Below are positions 15,464 to 25,244 of a stretch of DNA of 42,470 bases, in pieces. A program made the translations under genes and the position numbers. The notes below the pieces were generated by a model, which saw nothing but the letters and a program-made list of their open reading frames with translations, was not told the DNA's origin and searched no databases. How positions within the stretch are numbered: the first letter of the stretch is position 1; each line of letters opens with the position of its first letter. The stretch is from a virus. The DNA is taken from positions 1 through 42,470 of IMG/VR virus record IMGVR_UViG_3300005753_000163, one strand, 5' to 3'.

Positions 15464-16039
15464 CTATTCGTTAATGATTAAATTGCCGTTGCTCTCGGTT
15501 GGTACCTGGACAGTTTCGACCCAGTCACCCGAACTGCCTGCGCCATCATCAAATATTTCACCGGTGTAGAGGAACTTCAAATCTGCCTGTGCCCGAGATT
15601 CCCACCGTTCGCCAAGCTGCTCAGCTAGATCATTAACTGATGTGTGGCTGATATAGGCCATATTCGCGGCTCTGAAAATATCCTGCACCTGCATGGTTTC
15701 CAGCGATAACACAGCGTAGTTCAGCCGGTCAACCGCGTTCATTTGGCCCTGCGCCGTAGACGTATCCGTGTATATTTCAGCCTGTATTGTCATTTGACGA
15801 GGGCCGTAGTAGGTGCGCTGTACCACCTGATTCGTGGGTTCGAAATCCTGTACCACGCCATCAAATCCAAATCGTATCCCATCAGAAATAACCAATATCG
15901 AGCCGTAGGGTTTGCTCGGTCGGTACTCCGACTGATTTTTAAAAGTGACATCACCCATGCCAGCACCTGAGTACGTCTGCAACCAGGTGATCAGCGCCTG
16001 TCGTATCGCGTCGTAATCTGTTTTTATAATCAAGGACAT
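15464..16039 (-). CDS. Neck/tail terminator protein (191 aa)
   Basis: It is located between the head-tail connector genes and the sheath. The motifs LITWLQTYSG near the start and a central QMTIQAEIYTD stretch match neck or tail terminator proteins (LIC_12616-type) that cap the tail and join it to the head. The ATG overlaps the previous stop by one base. Confidence 0.65.
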   Translation of the reverse strand: MSLIIKTDYDAIRQALITWLQTYSGAGMGDVTFKNQSEYRPSKPYGSILVISDGIRFGFDGVVQDFEPTNQVVQRTYYGPRQMTIQAEIYTDTSTAQGQMNAVDRLNYAVLSLETMQVQDIFRAANMAYISHTSVNDLAEQLGERWESRAQADLKFLYTGEIFDDGAGSSGDWVETVQVPTESNGNLIINE

Positions 16040-16365
16040 CAGTCGGTGACATTCGACGCTTGCACTTTCCAGAACGGACCTTCCGGCCAGTATTCACGGC
16101 GTTGTACAGTTACAGCGATGCCTCCCATGTCGATCTTGTCTTTCACCTTCAATTCGATCTCACTCCAACCCACATACCACTCCAAGGTGTTTTGCCCTTC
16201 TGGTACGTTGCGCAACTCCTTGGGCGACATGGGCTGGAAATGGACCTCAGTGTTTATCACGGTATCCGGCGCGCGTGTTCGGTAGCCATCTACCGTGGTC
16301 GTCACACCCGGGCGATATACCGTCACCGGAACCGCATATTCCGCAATGAGATCAGTCAGTGCCAT
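16039..16365 (-). CDS. Head-tail joining protein (108 aa)
   Basis: A small beta-rich protein (PVTVYRPGVTTTVDGYRTRAP, cited in core VYRPGVTTTVDGYR; EWYVGWSEIEL) in the connector block between DUF4054 and the terminator gene. It is likely a head-closure or collar component. It overlaps the preceding gene by 14 bases. Confidence 0.55.
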   Translation of the reverse strand: MALTDLIAEYAVPVTVYRPGVTTTVDGYRTRAPDTVINTEVHFQPMSPKELRNVPEGQNTLEWYVGWSEIELKVKDKIDMGGIAVTVQRREYWPEGPFWKVQASNVTD

Positions 16366-16939
16366 CCGTATCCGTCCGATTAACTATCTCGTAGCGAATA
16401 GATCCGCTCAGGTGTCCTGTGTTTACCAGCGGGTTATCGCTGCCTTTTTTGCGTATCGTACTTGGCGCATTCGGTGGATCACGCAGCGTTATGATTGTGC
16501 GTTTGATGTCACCCTCAATCAGTTGTCCAATGCGTTCCAGGGCGTCGTATTTTTCAATGCGGCCATCGACCATTTGCCCTGACAACGATTTTGCCGCATC
16601 AAAATATTTTTCTTCGTTTTCATCAACCGTAGAACGAATGAACGGGCGTGGTGGAATAGTGATAACGTGTGGCTTGGTTTCACCCAGCACCATGTACCCC
16701 GAGCCCTTCTTGAGAAAGCTAACTTTCCCTTTTTTTGCGTGTTCTGCGGTGCGATATCCATACGGTGTACCGCCCGGGTGATTGATGGTGGCACCGTATT
16801 CATTCGCAGCAGCAATAATCAGCAGTTTTTCGTCTTCATCTGATTGAACACCGATGTCAACGAACGTGGCTTTATCACGAAACTGGCGCAACGTGCGTTC
16901 CATTCCCTTGTCAATGTCTTTTATTCGAGTCAGGACCAT
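16352..16939 (-). CDS. Virion morphogenesis/tail completion protein (195 aa)
   Basis: The central region (ANEYGATINHPGGTPYG, later PPRPFIRSTVDEN) is the signature of HK97-gp10/S-type morphogenesis proteins that complete the tail or join tail to head. The ATG overlaps the upstream TAA. The C-terminal DPPNAPSTIRKKGSDNPLVNTG is also typical (key part KGSDNPLVNTG). Confidence 0.75.
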   Translation of the reverse strand: MVLTRIKDIDKGMERTLRQFRDKATFVDIGVQSDEDEKLLIIAAANEYGATINHPGGTPYGYRTAEHAKKGKVSFLKKGSGYMVLGETKPHVITIPPRPFIRSTVDENEEKYFDAAKSLSGQMVDGRIEKYDALERIGQLIEGDIKRTIITLRDPPNAPSTIRKKGSDNPLVNTGHLSGSIRYEIVNRTDTDGTD

Positions 16940-17304
16940 TAGATCACCATTACCGCAACAGTGACACGATTCTGTATTTCGAGAAACATCAGCCCGTATT
17001 GCGTCGATGCAATTACAGAAGTTTGATTTAAGTAGGGCAACGTATAAGACCGCGCGATTCCGCCGATGGATTCAGAAGACAGCGGGCCACGCCCGCCTGA
17101 GTTCTGTTTAGCCAAACTGAGAAAATGCGCCATCAAATAGCGCTGTGCTGTTTCCGTGTGCTTTCCAAAACGCTGCACTGACACAAGATTTTCCACCGTT
17201 TCCTTGCTCGCCACATAAACTGGATCGGTATCAGTCACGCCTTGAATAAATTTGTCGCCCTGCGCAATGCTCTGAATGCTAACTAATTTCGTTAGGAACG
17301 CCAT
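16939..17304 (-). CDS. Head-tail adaptor (DUF4054-type, 121 aa)
   Basis: A 121-aa helical protein two genes after the major capsid gene, with a typical closing segment (NQTSVIASTQYGLMFLEI) and the internal AQRYLMAHFLSL. This fits the DUF4054 adaptor that bridges portal and neck. It stops in a TAATG overlap with the morphogenesis gene. Confidence 0.7.
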   Translation of the reverse strand: MAFLTKLVSIQSIAQGDKFIQGVTDTDPVYVASKETVENLVSVQRFGKHTETAQRYLMAHFLSLAKQNSGGRGPLSSESIGGIARSYTLPYLNQTSVIASTQYGLMFLEIQNRVTVAVMVI

Positions 17305-17310
17305 CCGCCA

Positions 17311-17760
17311 TTACTCAACTTCGTCCTGATCGTCGTCTTCACCTGATGCAAGTAATTCAACTTGGGCTTCAAACGCTTTCATGACGGACGGACGGCCATT
17401 GCCTCCTTTTGTTTCCTGCTCGACAAATTGATCTAGAACAGCGTTATTAAATGTCTCACCGATCACTTGCTTGGCATCCGCCGCCGATAACTCAGTGATA
17501 TCGATTCCTGTCACAGAATCTCCATTATCGTCTTCCTTTACCACGATTGACTTATTGTCTTCAATCACACGAATGTCATTTGTTTCGTCCTTGAAATACT
17601 TGAACCCGTCTGATGTTTCACATAGACAATCGTAATCTGCCTGCGTGATAGGATTTTGACCAGGGACCAGGCGTATATTTTTTGCAGTTCTGCCGCCATT
17701 TTTTTCGATGTACATTGAAAACGTCTGCTCGCGGGCCCCGTTGTAAACAAGAATTGGCAT
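17311..17760 (-). CDS. Hypothetical head-region protein (149 aa)
   Basis: An acidic protein with a Gly/Asp-rich C-terminus (ASGEDDDQDEVE) lies between the major capsid and adaptor genes. No family is recognised. Position suggests a head accessory or chaperone-like role. Its upstream 60-base gap carries no clear promoter. Confidence 0.6.
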   Translation of the reverse strand: MPILVYNGAREQTFSMYIEKNGGRTAKNIRLVPGQNPITQADYDCLCETSDGFKYFKDETNDIRVIEDNKSIVVKEDDNGDSVTGIDITELSAADAKQVIGETFNNAVLDQFVEQETKGGNGRPSVMKAFEAQVELLASGEDDDQDEVE

Positions 17761-17823
17761 TATTTCTCCCCTCAGTAATATTTAACTGTTCAATTCAGCC
17801 AGTATATGTTCAACGATATCGTT

Positions 17824-18819
17824 TTAGATGCCGTATCCAAAGCGACATGCTAATGGATAACGAATGACTACCCCGGCAATTTCGGATTCAACGTTAATTA
17901 CAAAGCGCAGGTTGCGTGGTTGTGGTGGTAAAAGACGCATTTCCATTGGGATACGCAACTGAATAACTTCAGGATCTTTTTCATACAACATCATTGCATC
18001 AGTTCCACCTGGGCCTGCTCCTGCCATCTCCTTTACGGCTTCGACATTGCTGATCCCAAATCCATTTTGAGGATCGAGTATCCACTTCAATATCGTCATG
18101 GTAGGAACAGTTGGACTAATAGGTGTATTTGCAAGATACCGATATTTCTTTATCGGTAACAACAAGTCAGTCCCTTCATGCACCTGATTGGTGCTAACTT
18201 GAATATTGGTTTGAAGATTTGAAATATCTTCAACCACCTCTGGTGGAGTTTTATCAACGCCCCAAACTTTAGAAAAACCACCGGCGGCAGCAGGCTGTAC
18301 TTCTTCCTGCGGAATATTTGGATGATTTAGAAACCCAACAATTCCATGATCAGCATCCCCAGTCCAGGCAATTTTGTTTTCTTGTTCATGGATAGACCGT
18401 TGCGCAGACTTCCCTTTCATTGCATCGAGCGGTACGCTAGCAAACTGAGCATTACGCAATTCTTGCGTCGAGTAACCAAAGCTGGTACCACATACATGGA
18501 CTTTTATACTGAACCGTTCACCAAATACATCAGAGCTAGGCAAATCATCTGAGGGATTGGCGATGATCTTCGCCATTCCAACTTTTGAATACATGTAGTA
18601 GGTAATGTTGGCAGTTCCTTCGCCTTCATTACTGACAGGCATCAATCGGCGGTATTTGAGAGGGCGCAGTTTAACCTCATAGAAACGCCCTTCCACATAC
18701 TCTAGTTGACGTTCGAGAAACGCCGATTCACCTGCATCCAGGCGCTGACCTTTATCGTCAATAACAAGACCGCTATTGGCAATGGTATTCAGTGCGTCTT
18801 GTACAAACTGAGTTATCAT
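17824..18819 (-). CDS. Major capsid protein (DUF2184-type, 331 aa)
   Basis: The protein matches DUF2184 capsid proteins in length, opening (LEYVEGRFYEVKLRPLKYRRLMPVSNE, core EGRFYEVKLRPLKYRRL) and position after the cement protein. It has an HK97-like fold in characterised relatives. A well-expressed structural gene is expected. It follows the decoration gene by 26 bases. Confidence 0.85.
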   Translation of the reverse strand: MITQFVQDALNTIANSGLVIDDKGQRLDAGESAFLERQLEYVEGRFYEVKLRPLKYRRLMPVSNEGEGTANITYYMYSKVGMAKIIANPSDDLPSSDVFGERFSIKVHVCGTSFGYSTQELRNAQFASVPLDAMKGKSAQRSIHEQENKIAWTGDADHGIVGFLNHPNIPQEEVQPAAAGGFSKVWGVDKTPPEVVEDISNLQTNIQVSTNQVHEGTDLLLPIKKYRYLANTPISPTVPTMTILKWILDPQNGFGISNVEAVKEMAGAGPGGTDAMMLYEKDPEVIQLRIPMEMRLLPPQPRNLRFVINVESEIAGVVIRYPLACRFGYGI

Positions 18820-18845
18820 TAATAAATCCTCTTATTGCTTAACGA

Positions 18846-19622
18846 TTAAGGCAGGTTGATTTCGATCGTAGCCAACTGGCCGACCGTAGTTGTGGTGGTT
18901 AACCATCGGACATTTGACAGTTGATCGGCCCTGTTGGAATCTGCATCAATGCGGAAACGGCCAGGGACATCCACCACGCCGTTTGCGGTATGGCGTGCAA
19001 AAACAGAATCGGTTATTGCGGACACAATTTGCTCTGGTATTACCCATATCCGACCTTTACGCATCATTGGTACCGTTTCGCCATCCTCATACTGTGCGAG
19101 ACCGGATGCGTTTAAACGGGATTTGTGTTTCATGACTGAAACGCCACCAAATAAAAAACCTGTTGCAGTTGGAATAACCGCTTTGCCGGGTCCAATTTCT
19201 GCCATACAACGACCAAACGGGATCGGGCTCGCCGTAACGTTTGCTGTGGTTTTCGCCAGAGACAAATTAGCGTCAGCCTCCGCGATCGTAAATGGAATAC
19301 CCGGGTTATCTGCTGTAGCGACAATGTTGGGTGATGCGCCGCTGAATGTAACAACACCCGCCAGATAACTAATTGATTGGGCCGCAGCCAGCAAACCGGC
19401 TTGTATCAGCGCAACAGTGGTGCCCACACCAGATGTAAATGTCACGGTTAACCCGTTAACGGTGAAAGAGTAGGCCGTACTGTCAACAGCGGTATCAACA
19501 GTAACCGCATCAACTTGCGCAACATTCGCACCCATTGCGCGGCTGGTAATATCAGAAAACCCAGAATCAGCAAGTCCGCCTTCAACAGATTGGACAAGAT
19601 AATCGACATAACTTGTTTGCAT
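18846..19622 (-). CDS. Capsid decoration/structural cement protein (258 aa)
   Basis: It lies between the protease/scaffold and capsid genes. The N-terminus TSYVDYLVQSVEGGLADS and the later GRCMAEIGPGKAVIP motif resemble phage structural cement proteins. Residues ~38-130 form an added beta-rich insertion (FTVNGLTVTFTSG, NPGIPFTIAEA). The protein probably binds capsomer junctions. Confidence 0.65.
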   Translation of the reverse strand: MQTSYVDYLVQSVEGGLADSGFSDITSRAMGANVAQVDAVTVDTAVDSTAYSFTVNGLTVTFTSGVGTTVALIQAGLLAAAQSISYLAGVVTFSGASPNIVATADNPGIPFTIAEADANLSLAKTTANVTASPIPFGRCMAEIGPGKAVIPTATGFLFGGVSVMKHKSRLNASGLAQYEDGETVPMMRKGRIWVIPEQIVSAITDSVFARHTANGVVDVPGRFRIDADSNRADQLSNVRWLTTTTTVGQLATIEINLP

Positions 19623-19648
19623 CGTTTTTTCCTCGTGTTGGTACTGGT

Positions 19649-20866
19649 CTACGCTGCGGCGCCTGTTTTTTCGTGTAGGTTATGCACTGAGTCCAGATAT
19701 TTTTGACGTGGTGTTTTTTCATCCTCGTCAAGTTTGGTTTTTGTTGGATCAGTATTGATATTGTCCTTGGTCATGACTTTCCGGAGTGTTGCCAGTGACT
19801 CCAGCCCCTTGTCGTCCTGCTTTATCCGGTCAACCACAGACTCGTAACGCCCATCGATATAGTCTTCCGATTTTTCATCCATCCGACAATCTGGGTTGGA
19901 TTTCTGAACAATGGCCTTTTTAATTCCAGCATTGTCCAATTTTGCATAGTTTTCGACACCGACATGATCGGCAACACCGCACAAGTCAGCGCGTTCACGT
20001 GTGAGAGCGTCCAGGCGTTCTGGAGCAATAGCCTGTGTGGCCCGCTCTTCAAGTTCATCGTTCTTTCCCTGCAACTTGTCAACCTCGGATTCCAGTGCTT
20101 TGATGACTTCCACGGCTGAATCAAGGTGCTCATAGGCAACCCGGATCTCCGGCTCACCTTCTTTTGAAACTTCAATGGCGGCCGCATCCAGGTTAAAGCG
20201 ACCGGTTTTTACTGCATTTCGTTTGATCTTGATCGTCATAGTGCTGGTCTCCTGCGTGCGATCGGTTCGTTTTGTTTTGTCGATGGGTAAATTTAACTGG
20301 TTGTCACCAACCTCGAAATCAATGTCCTCGGATACCGCGTCATCGGCATCGAGGTAAATTCGTGCTTTCGGCCCAGCGCGGCCTTTTGGTACCAGCGCGA
20401 TATGGTTGTATTTTATGTTTTTTTGTACGTAGTCGTATCGCTCGCCGTTGTATGTGCCCTCTTCGGCGTAGGTATCGCAGCGGTAACCGCATGACAGTTC
20501 TGACTTTTCGCCCTTCGTGATCGAGTTAATAGCAGACTCGTCCGTGATAATCAAAGAAACTTGCACATGGTCGCCTTCAGCACGATCCGCTTTCTCTTTG
20601 TTCCAGCCAACAATGAGGTATTTTGTATTTTTTGCAGTGAGACTGCCTGACTGCGGGTGATTGTTGCTGATTGGCCGGTGCTTTAGCGTTTCCAATGAAT
20701 CCGCTTTGAAGACTTCATTTGGGTGCCGTAGCTCACGGGTTACCGAGCCATCCTTGTTTCGATATACAAAAATGCCAGCGCGTGTCGCAAATGCGTCAAC
20801 ATTCAGGTAGCCGTTTTGATCTAAGCGGTGCGATCCTATCTCGGATCTGTCTATTCGCAGTGTCAT
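19649..20866 (-). CDS. DUF2213 prohead protease/scaffold protein (405 aa)
   Basis: The N-terminal half (GYLNVDAFATRAGIFVYRN, HPNEVFKADSLETLKHRPISN, cited by core VFKADSLETL) is the DUF2213 protease-like domain with the SELSCGY segment near residue 125. The C-terminal half is a charged helical scaffold (ALESEVDKLQGKNDELEERA) with a cluster of acidic residues. The ATG at 20866 (MTLRIDRSEIG) fits the family start, although the ribosome site is poor; a TTG at 20902 would add 12 residues. Confidence 0.8.
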   Translation of the reverse strand: MTLRIDRSEIGSHRLDQNGYLNVDAFATRAGIFVYRNKDGSVTRELRHPNEVFKADSLETLKHRPISNNHPQSGSLTAKNTKYLIVGWNKEKADRAEGDHVQVSLIITDESAINSITKGEKSELSCGYRCDTYAEEGTYNGERYDYVQKNIKYNHIALVPKGRAGPKARIYLDADDAVSEDIDFEVGDNQLNLPIDKTKRTDRTQETSTMTIKIKRNAVKTGRFNLDAAAIEVSKEGEPEIRVAYEHLDSAVEVIKALESEVDKLQGKNDELEERATQAIAPERLDALTRERADLCGVADHVGVENYAKLDNAGIKKAIVQKSNPDCRMDEKSEDYIDGRYESVVDRIKQDDKGLESLATLRKVMTKDNINTDPTKTKLDEDEKTPRQKYLDSVHNLHEKTGAAA

Positions 20867-20911
20867 GATGTAATAGATACAGCCCGGCAAAGCGAAAGTC
20901 AAAATTATTTT

Positions 20912-21724
20912 TCAGATTAAATCATCCACAACGGGGAGAGCGAGACAACGACATTGAATATCTTGGCCTGGGTGATTTCGTTCACCGGCGCGTTTCCCAG
21001 TTGAAACAGTGACCGGGGGCTCGTCCCAGTTAAACTGCTCGCCATCCAGATGCGCATGCGACGATCGAACCCGCCCATCTTTGCTTGTCATCCACACGTA
21101 GCTCTTAATTCCGGCGTTTACTTGCCTCAATTCGGTTAAACGCCCATTGAATTTGCTTACCTGGTCGCGGGCAATAACCTTCGCCCTACCCTCAGATACG
21201 CCGAATTGTTCCACGATATTCGCGCGCATTTGCGGGGGCGATAATTTTCGCTTTGAATCTTGGTAGACCATCTGCTCCACAGTTGTCAAATAATCTTCCG
21301 GTATGGTCGTAATAAGCGATGCATTTTCATTTACAAAAAGCTTAACCTCGGGCTTCAACCACGGCTCGGCCTGCACGGGGTCCACGCCGAGTACTGTCCT
21401 CATTGTTGCGTTGTGGTGCCTAGACTGTGATTTATTGACGCGCTGCGCAGCGCGGCCAGCAGTGCGCTTAGCGTCGTCTTTGTTCACGACCTGCTTGTAC
21501 CGGCTGCGAATGTTTTTCACAGCATCGTCAATCAGATCTGATTCGTCATCAGTGCGGATACTGATTTTGTTGGCCACAGGTTCCAACACAGGGAACAAGA
21601 TTTGCCGGACCAGTACTTGAATGGGCTTCAACAGCAGATTAATATCCGCTGCATACCCCTGTTCCAGCAGCAGCAGACTAGGCGGCTTTGGGAGTCGCAC
21701 CCTGCGACGTTTAACCAGGGTCAT
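20912..21724 (-). CDS. MuF/SPP1 gp7-like head morphogenesis protein (270 aa)
   Basis: The C-terminal part (ARDQVSKFNGRLTELRQ, MTSKDGRVRSSHAHLDG, HPGQDIQCRCLALPV) is the hallmark of phage Mu gpF-type minor head proteins. The basic N-terminus (KRRRVRLPKPP) is common. The ATG at 21724 lies inside the end of the portal gene and avoids a longer overlap. The protein is thought to be carried in the capsid near the portal. Confidence 0.85.
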   Translation of the reverse strand: MTLVKRRRVRLPKPPSLLLLEQGYAADINLLLKPIQVLVRQILFPVLEPVANKISIRTDDESDLIDDAVKNIRSRYKQVVNKDDAKRTAGRAAQRVNKSQSRHHNATMRTVLGVDPVQAEPWLKPEVKLFVNENASLITTIPEDYLTTVEQMVYQDSKRKLSPPQMRANIVEQFGVSEGRAKVIARDQVSKFNGRLTELRQVNAGIKSYVWMTSKDGRVRSSHAHLDGEQFNWDEPPVTVSTGKRAGERNHPGQDIQCRCLALPVVDDLI

Positions 21725-23144
21725 TGTTTTTGTCTTCAGGATCGGGGGGCTCATTGCCTAGTGCCGGCTCTTCCGGCTCTTCCGGATTTTTTGGTTCGCC
21801 CGCTTCTATATCTTGTTTTGATAATTCCTTCAGGTATTTTTCCCTACGCGGCACGTCAATCACCATGTCCATCACGTTGACGCCATCCCCGCCAAAACGG
21901 GAAATGGCCACTTCCTCGGGTTCAACAACCTGATTGCGGATGTAGATTTCGTCGCCCTCTGCTGTGGTTTTCCGAACAGTCGCTTCATCAACCTCAGACA
22001 ACCGCCACAACGATTTGAATGTGAAATCAACCTCACCGGGTTTGATACCAAACGGCTCACCCACAACATCGACAATACGCCGAAGTTTTGGCCTCAAATT
22101 ATTTTCCTGGTAGGCACCAATATTGTCGTAGTGGACGCGCAGGTCGTTAGATCCGGCATCACCGCCCAGAATGCCAGATTGGTTATGAAATAGTCGGGCC
22201 TTTGGGATATTGACCGCCGCTGACACCACATCCACGAAATAATAAAGCAGGTCATTTAAGCCAGTGACCGGCGTTCCCATTTTGTCGAATTCTTCATCTT
22301 CCCCGAATATGCCAATGTTATGCACCGACATCGCGTAGGCGAGCATCGACAGCCGGTTGACAACCTTCGCTTCTCCTTCATCGTTGGATAGCAGTTCCGC
22401 AAGGTTGGATATTTTCATTTTCTTGGTGACGAAATCTTCCAGCACGGCAGATCCGGACTGGTTTCCTACGCCAAACTGGCGCATTGCCTCGTATGCATTT
22501 TGTAGCACGGATTCAGACCAACCGAAATTCCGCAGGCGGTCCACAATGGGCAAATAGTTACCTTCAAACCGGATCAATCGACTTTCGTGAACCAATGAGG
22601 TAATCGACCCCCGTAACTGTAGTCGGTGGATCAGGTAGGTTTCGGGAATGCCGTAGCGCATATCCAATGGATCTTCGTAATACGTCTGCGGGAACGCCAG
22701 CCATCGATCGGTCACCTCCAGAAACTCAACAGATCGGACATTTCCCAATGGCAGAAACATTTCCTGCCCGTCAAATGCGCCCAGCGCCATCAGGCTGCCG
22801 CCGTACAATCTGGACAGTATGATCGCCTCTTCGGTTTTTTCCCGCACTTTGAGCCGTTCGCATTCGTCTTTTATTTTTTCGGCCTTGCTTGAATCCCCCT
22901 CATGGGTAAATGTGACCCACTCCCGGGTGGCGTCTTTGGCCGGCACTTCCACCACTCGCCTGGATAGCCAGTCGTCCGAATACAGTGCATCCAACTGTTT
23001 GCGGTCCAGTTTGTTGTCGTAGGTGTAGCGCGTCTGTGTGATCGGATCTGCGGATGTCCCGAATTTATTTCTCTCATTTATCCACCGATCAAGGCGGCGG
23101 CGCGTTACTGGCGCGCTGGATGTGGTGGTGGTGTTTTTGGTCAT
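21711..23144 (-). CDS. Portal protein (DUF1073-type, 477 aa)
   Basis: Motifs typical of the DUF1073 portal family are visible: DDWLSRRVVEVPAKDATREW (core SRRVVEVPAKDATREW), ILSRLYGGSLMALG, RLFHNQSGILGGDAGSND and the C-terminal Pro/Glu-rich tail. The gene follows terminase and overlaps it by 4 bases (ATGA). It forms the DNA gate in the capsid vertex. Some databases list this family with the Acb1 name, which should not be taken as evidence of anti-CBASS activity here. Confidence 0.85.
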   Translation of the reverse strand: MTKNTTTTSSAPVTRRRLDRWINERNKFGTSADPITQTRYTYDNKLDRKQLDALYSDDWLSRRVVEVPAKDATREWVTFTHEGDSSKAEKIKDECERLKVREKTEEAIILSRLYGGSLMALGAFDGQEMFLPLGNVRSVEFLEVTDRWLAFPQTYYEDPLDMRYGIPETYLIHRLQLRGSITSLVHESRLIRFEGNYLPIVDRLRNFGWSESVLQNAYEAMRQFGVGNQSGSAVLEDFVTKKMKISNLAELLSNDEGEAKVVNRLSMLAYAMSVHNIGIFGEDEEFDKMGTPVTGLNDLLYYFVDVVSAAVNIPKARLFHNQSGILGGDAGSNDLRVHYDNIGAYQENNLRPKLRRIVDVVGEPFGIKPGEVDFTFKSLWRLSEVDEATVRKTTAEGDEIYIRNQVVEPEEVAISRFGGDGVNVMDMVIDVPRREKYLKELSKQDIEAGEPKNPEEPEEPALGNEPPDPEDKNNDPG

Positions 23145-24529
23145 GGCCGCATACCTCGTTGTGACATCGTTTCTGTGGTGCTTGGTGGCTTCTCTGTCAG
23201 ATATTTGAAACCGCCCGAGGCCGAATCCACCGTGTCATCATGCACGTCAGGATTTGGAAATGCCTCATGCTCATCTAAAAATACTTTATTCCATTCCCCG
23301 CGTACAATTTTTATATTGCCTGCTTCCGCGTATGAGGCGTAGGGGTTGGCCCTAACCTCCTTGCTGCCAGTCGGCCGGTCAGGTTTGACCACAAAACCTT
23401 TCAGCAGCTTCACAAAATGTACCGTGGTGAATTTTCCCGAGGCGCCGCCTTCCTCTTCAACCATTATCACAATCTTTTTTCCATCTCGCGCCGCCGTGTT
23501 TTTAACGGCTGTATCTACCTTACCTGGCGTTTCTTGTACTCGTACCTGCTCAACAATCCATATCACATCGTCATAATCGATACCCATATCCGTACCCACG
23601 GTCCAGTCTGGGTCCTTACCTTTCTTCGGTATGGTGGCCGCGAAATCCCAATATCTGACCCGCTTCTTAAACCTGCGCGGATATTCATCCACAATTTCAA
23701 AAAATTCCTTCTTGAATTTAAGCCCACCTGATGCACGGATCTTCCAATTTCCGCCTAGAAGTCGTTTACGCTCTACACTGGAGAGTGCATACAGATTTGC
23801 TTTGTATCCCGGATCTGCCTCAGTTAACTTCTTGTTGTCATCTAGTTTTGACGGTATAAAAGTAACGCTTTTTGGCTCGATATCATCATCAATCTTCTTT
23901 GCTTCTTTTTTCGCCTCATCGTAAGTTCCAAACCATCTAATTTCATCATTAATGCGAATCATCCATCTAATTATTCCAGATCTTGCCTCTATCGCATCCC
24001 CTGTTTCCTGGTCAATCCACCATGAAATAAAAATTGCTACCCAGGAATCTGCATCTGGGTTTGTGGTTGCTCTAACATATGGTTTAACGCCACATAGTGA
24101 CCGATTTCTAGAAAGCATGTAGAAAAATTGATACTCAGAAAAATGCGTTAGTTCATCAAACCCAATTAATGGAATCTGAGCCCCCTGCCAATCAATAACC
24201 GTTGTATCGTGTTCCAAGTGACGAAACGCAACAGTACTACCGGAAGGAAACGTGTAATCATAATTACTTGCCCTGGGAGTAGCACCCATAGACGGGTAGA
24301 CCTTTTTCGAGGTGTCCCATAATCCGCCCTTGTTTGTTATTTGCGTTGAATTTTTTCTGAAAATAACGGCCCCATACTCTGCATTATCAATATGTCTAAG
24401 AGGCTCTAGTAGTAAACCATAAGTCTTCCCCCCACCTGCCGCGCCGCCGTAAATTACAATATCAGCGGACGATGATAGAAATGCCTCTTGTGGTCCAGGC
24501 TGTGGACGGAATTCAATGGCCTCGGTCAT
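23141..24529 (-). CDS. Terminase large subunit (462 aa)
   Basis: Walker A GGAAGGGKT is at residues 28-36, and a Walker B-like IGFDELTHF near 122-130. The C-terminal nuclease region carries YWDFAATIPKKGKDPDWTVGTDMG (core RYWDFAAT and VGTDMG) and a final DDTVDSASG. The protein powers DNA packaging and cuts concatemers. It overlaps the small subunit by 4 bases and the portal gene by 4, so the three are coupled. Confidence 0.9.
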   Translation of the reverse strand: MTEAIEFRPQPGPQEAFLSSSADIVIYGGAAGGGKTYGLLLEPLRHIDNAEYGAVIFRKNSTQITNKGGLWDTSKKVYPSMGATPRASNYDYTFPSGSTVAFRHLEHDTTVIDWQGAQIPLIGFDELTHFSEYQFFYMLSRNRSLCGVKPYVRATTNPDADSWVAIFISWWIDQETGDAIEARSGIIRWMIRINDEIRWFGTYDEAKKEAKKIDDDIEPKSVTFIPSKLDDNKKLTEADPGYKANLYALSSVERKRLLGGNWKIRASGGLKFKKEFFEIVDEYPRRFKKRVRYWDFAATIPKKGKDPDWTVGTDMGIDYDDVIWIVEQVRVQETPGKVDTAVKNTAARDGKKIVIMVEEEGGASGKFTTVHFVKLLKGFVVKPDRPTGSKEVRANPYASYAEAGNIKIVRGEWNKVFLDEHEAFPNPDVHDDTVDSASGGFKYLTEKPPSTTETMSQRGMRP

Positions 24530-25101
24530 CTGTTATTTTCAGGGATATAGGCCACAACCCGGATCGGCTCATCTTCTGAGCCTTTAAGTTTCAGATCTTT
24601 TTTATCGACCAACCCGAGATCGCGGGAAATAACGTTTGGATTTAGTAAATCTGCGGCTGCACCTGTGAATTTCTGGTCATAGATAATATCTTCGATATGT
24701 TTCGTGATGTCGGTAAAACCATCTCTTCCCCGATATTCAATCCAGGTCGAATGGTGAATATTGATAAAATGGCACAGTCCGCGAATTGTCATAGGGCGCA
24801 TTTTAGAAACTTCCCCCCGAACAATATCCCCTTGAAATGAAAATATTTTTTCTTCTTTCAGCGGGTTCGACTCTACCCATTCAAAATACTGAATACAGGC
24901 GTCCCACAGTTGCGCAGAGTTTTTGAATATGAGTTTTCGCCCGTGATAGGTTCGTTCTTTCCAGAACTGGTTCCCCATCGGGGCGCCGCATTTTCCTTTC
25001 TTGGGACCCGAACGCTTGCTGCTCGGCGTAGACCGGCGCGTGGCTTTCTTCTTGGCCTTTTTCTTGGCTTTCTTCTTGCTGGTGGTCTTTTTCTTGCTCA
25101 T
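24526..25101 (-). CDS. Terminase small subunit (191 aa) with Lys-rich N-terminus
   Basis: The body (NQFWKERTYHGRKLIF, MTIRGLCHFINIH, GRDGFTDITKHIEDIIYDQK) matches phage small terminase/DNA-packaging proteins of the P22 gp3-like type. The first ~30 residues are nearly all Lys/Ser/Ala (KKKTTSKKKAKKKAKKKATRR, cited by key residues), a histone-tail-like extension that would bind DNA non-specifically. The ~145-base gap before it has a direct TTATGGG repeat but no confident promoter or cos site. Confidence 0.75.
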   Translation of the reverse strand: MSKKKTTSKKKAKKKAKKKATRRSTPSSKRSGPKKGKCGAPMGNQFWKERTYHGRKLIFKNSAQLWDACIQYFEWVESNPLKEEKIFSFQGDIVRGEVSKMRPMTIRGLCHFINIHHSTWIEYRGRDGFTDITKHIEDIIYDQKFTGAAADLLNPNVISRDLGLVDKKDLKLKGSEDEPIRVVAYIPENNR

Positions 25102-25244
25102 GGCGGCTCAACCTGTAATCCCATAACCCCATAATGTGGGCTGGAGTGTAAAATGAATCGTATATTTTCAGTGACAATGTATTACCAACATAGACGATTG
25201 CCGGTACATGTAGCAAAGAAAGTTGAATGTAGGACATGTGTGCG

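Noticed and set aside
21711-23144. Portal gene as an anti-CBASS enzyme
   Set aside because: The family shares a database name with Acb1 but this 477-aa protein has the portal position and length; no evidence for nuclease activity.
25102-25244. cos/pac site before the terminase genes
   Set aside because: The gap is in the right place but holds only a short direct repeat; no recognisable packaging-site structure can be shown by eye.
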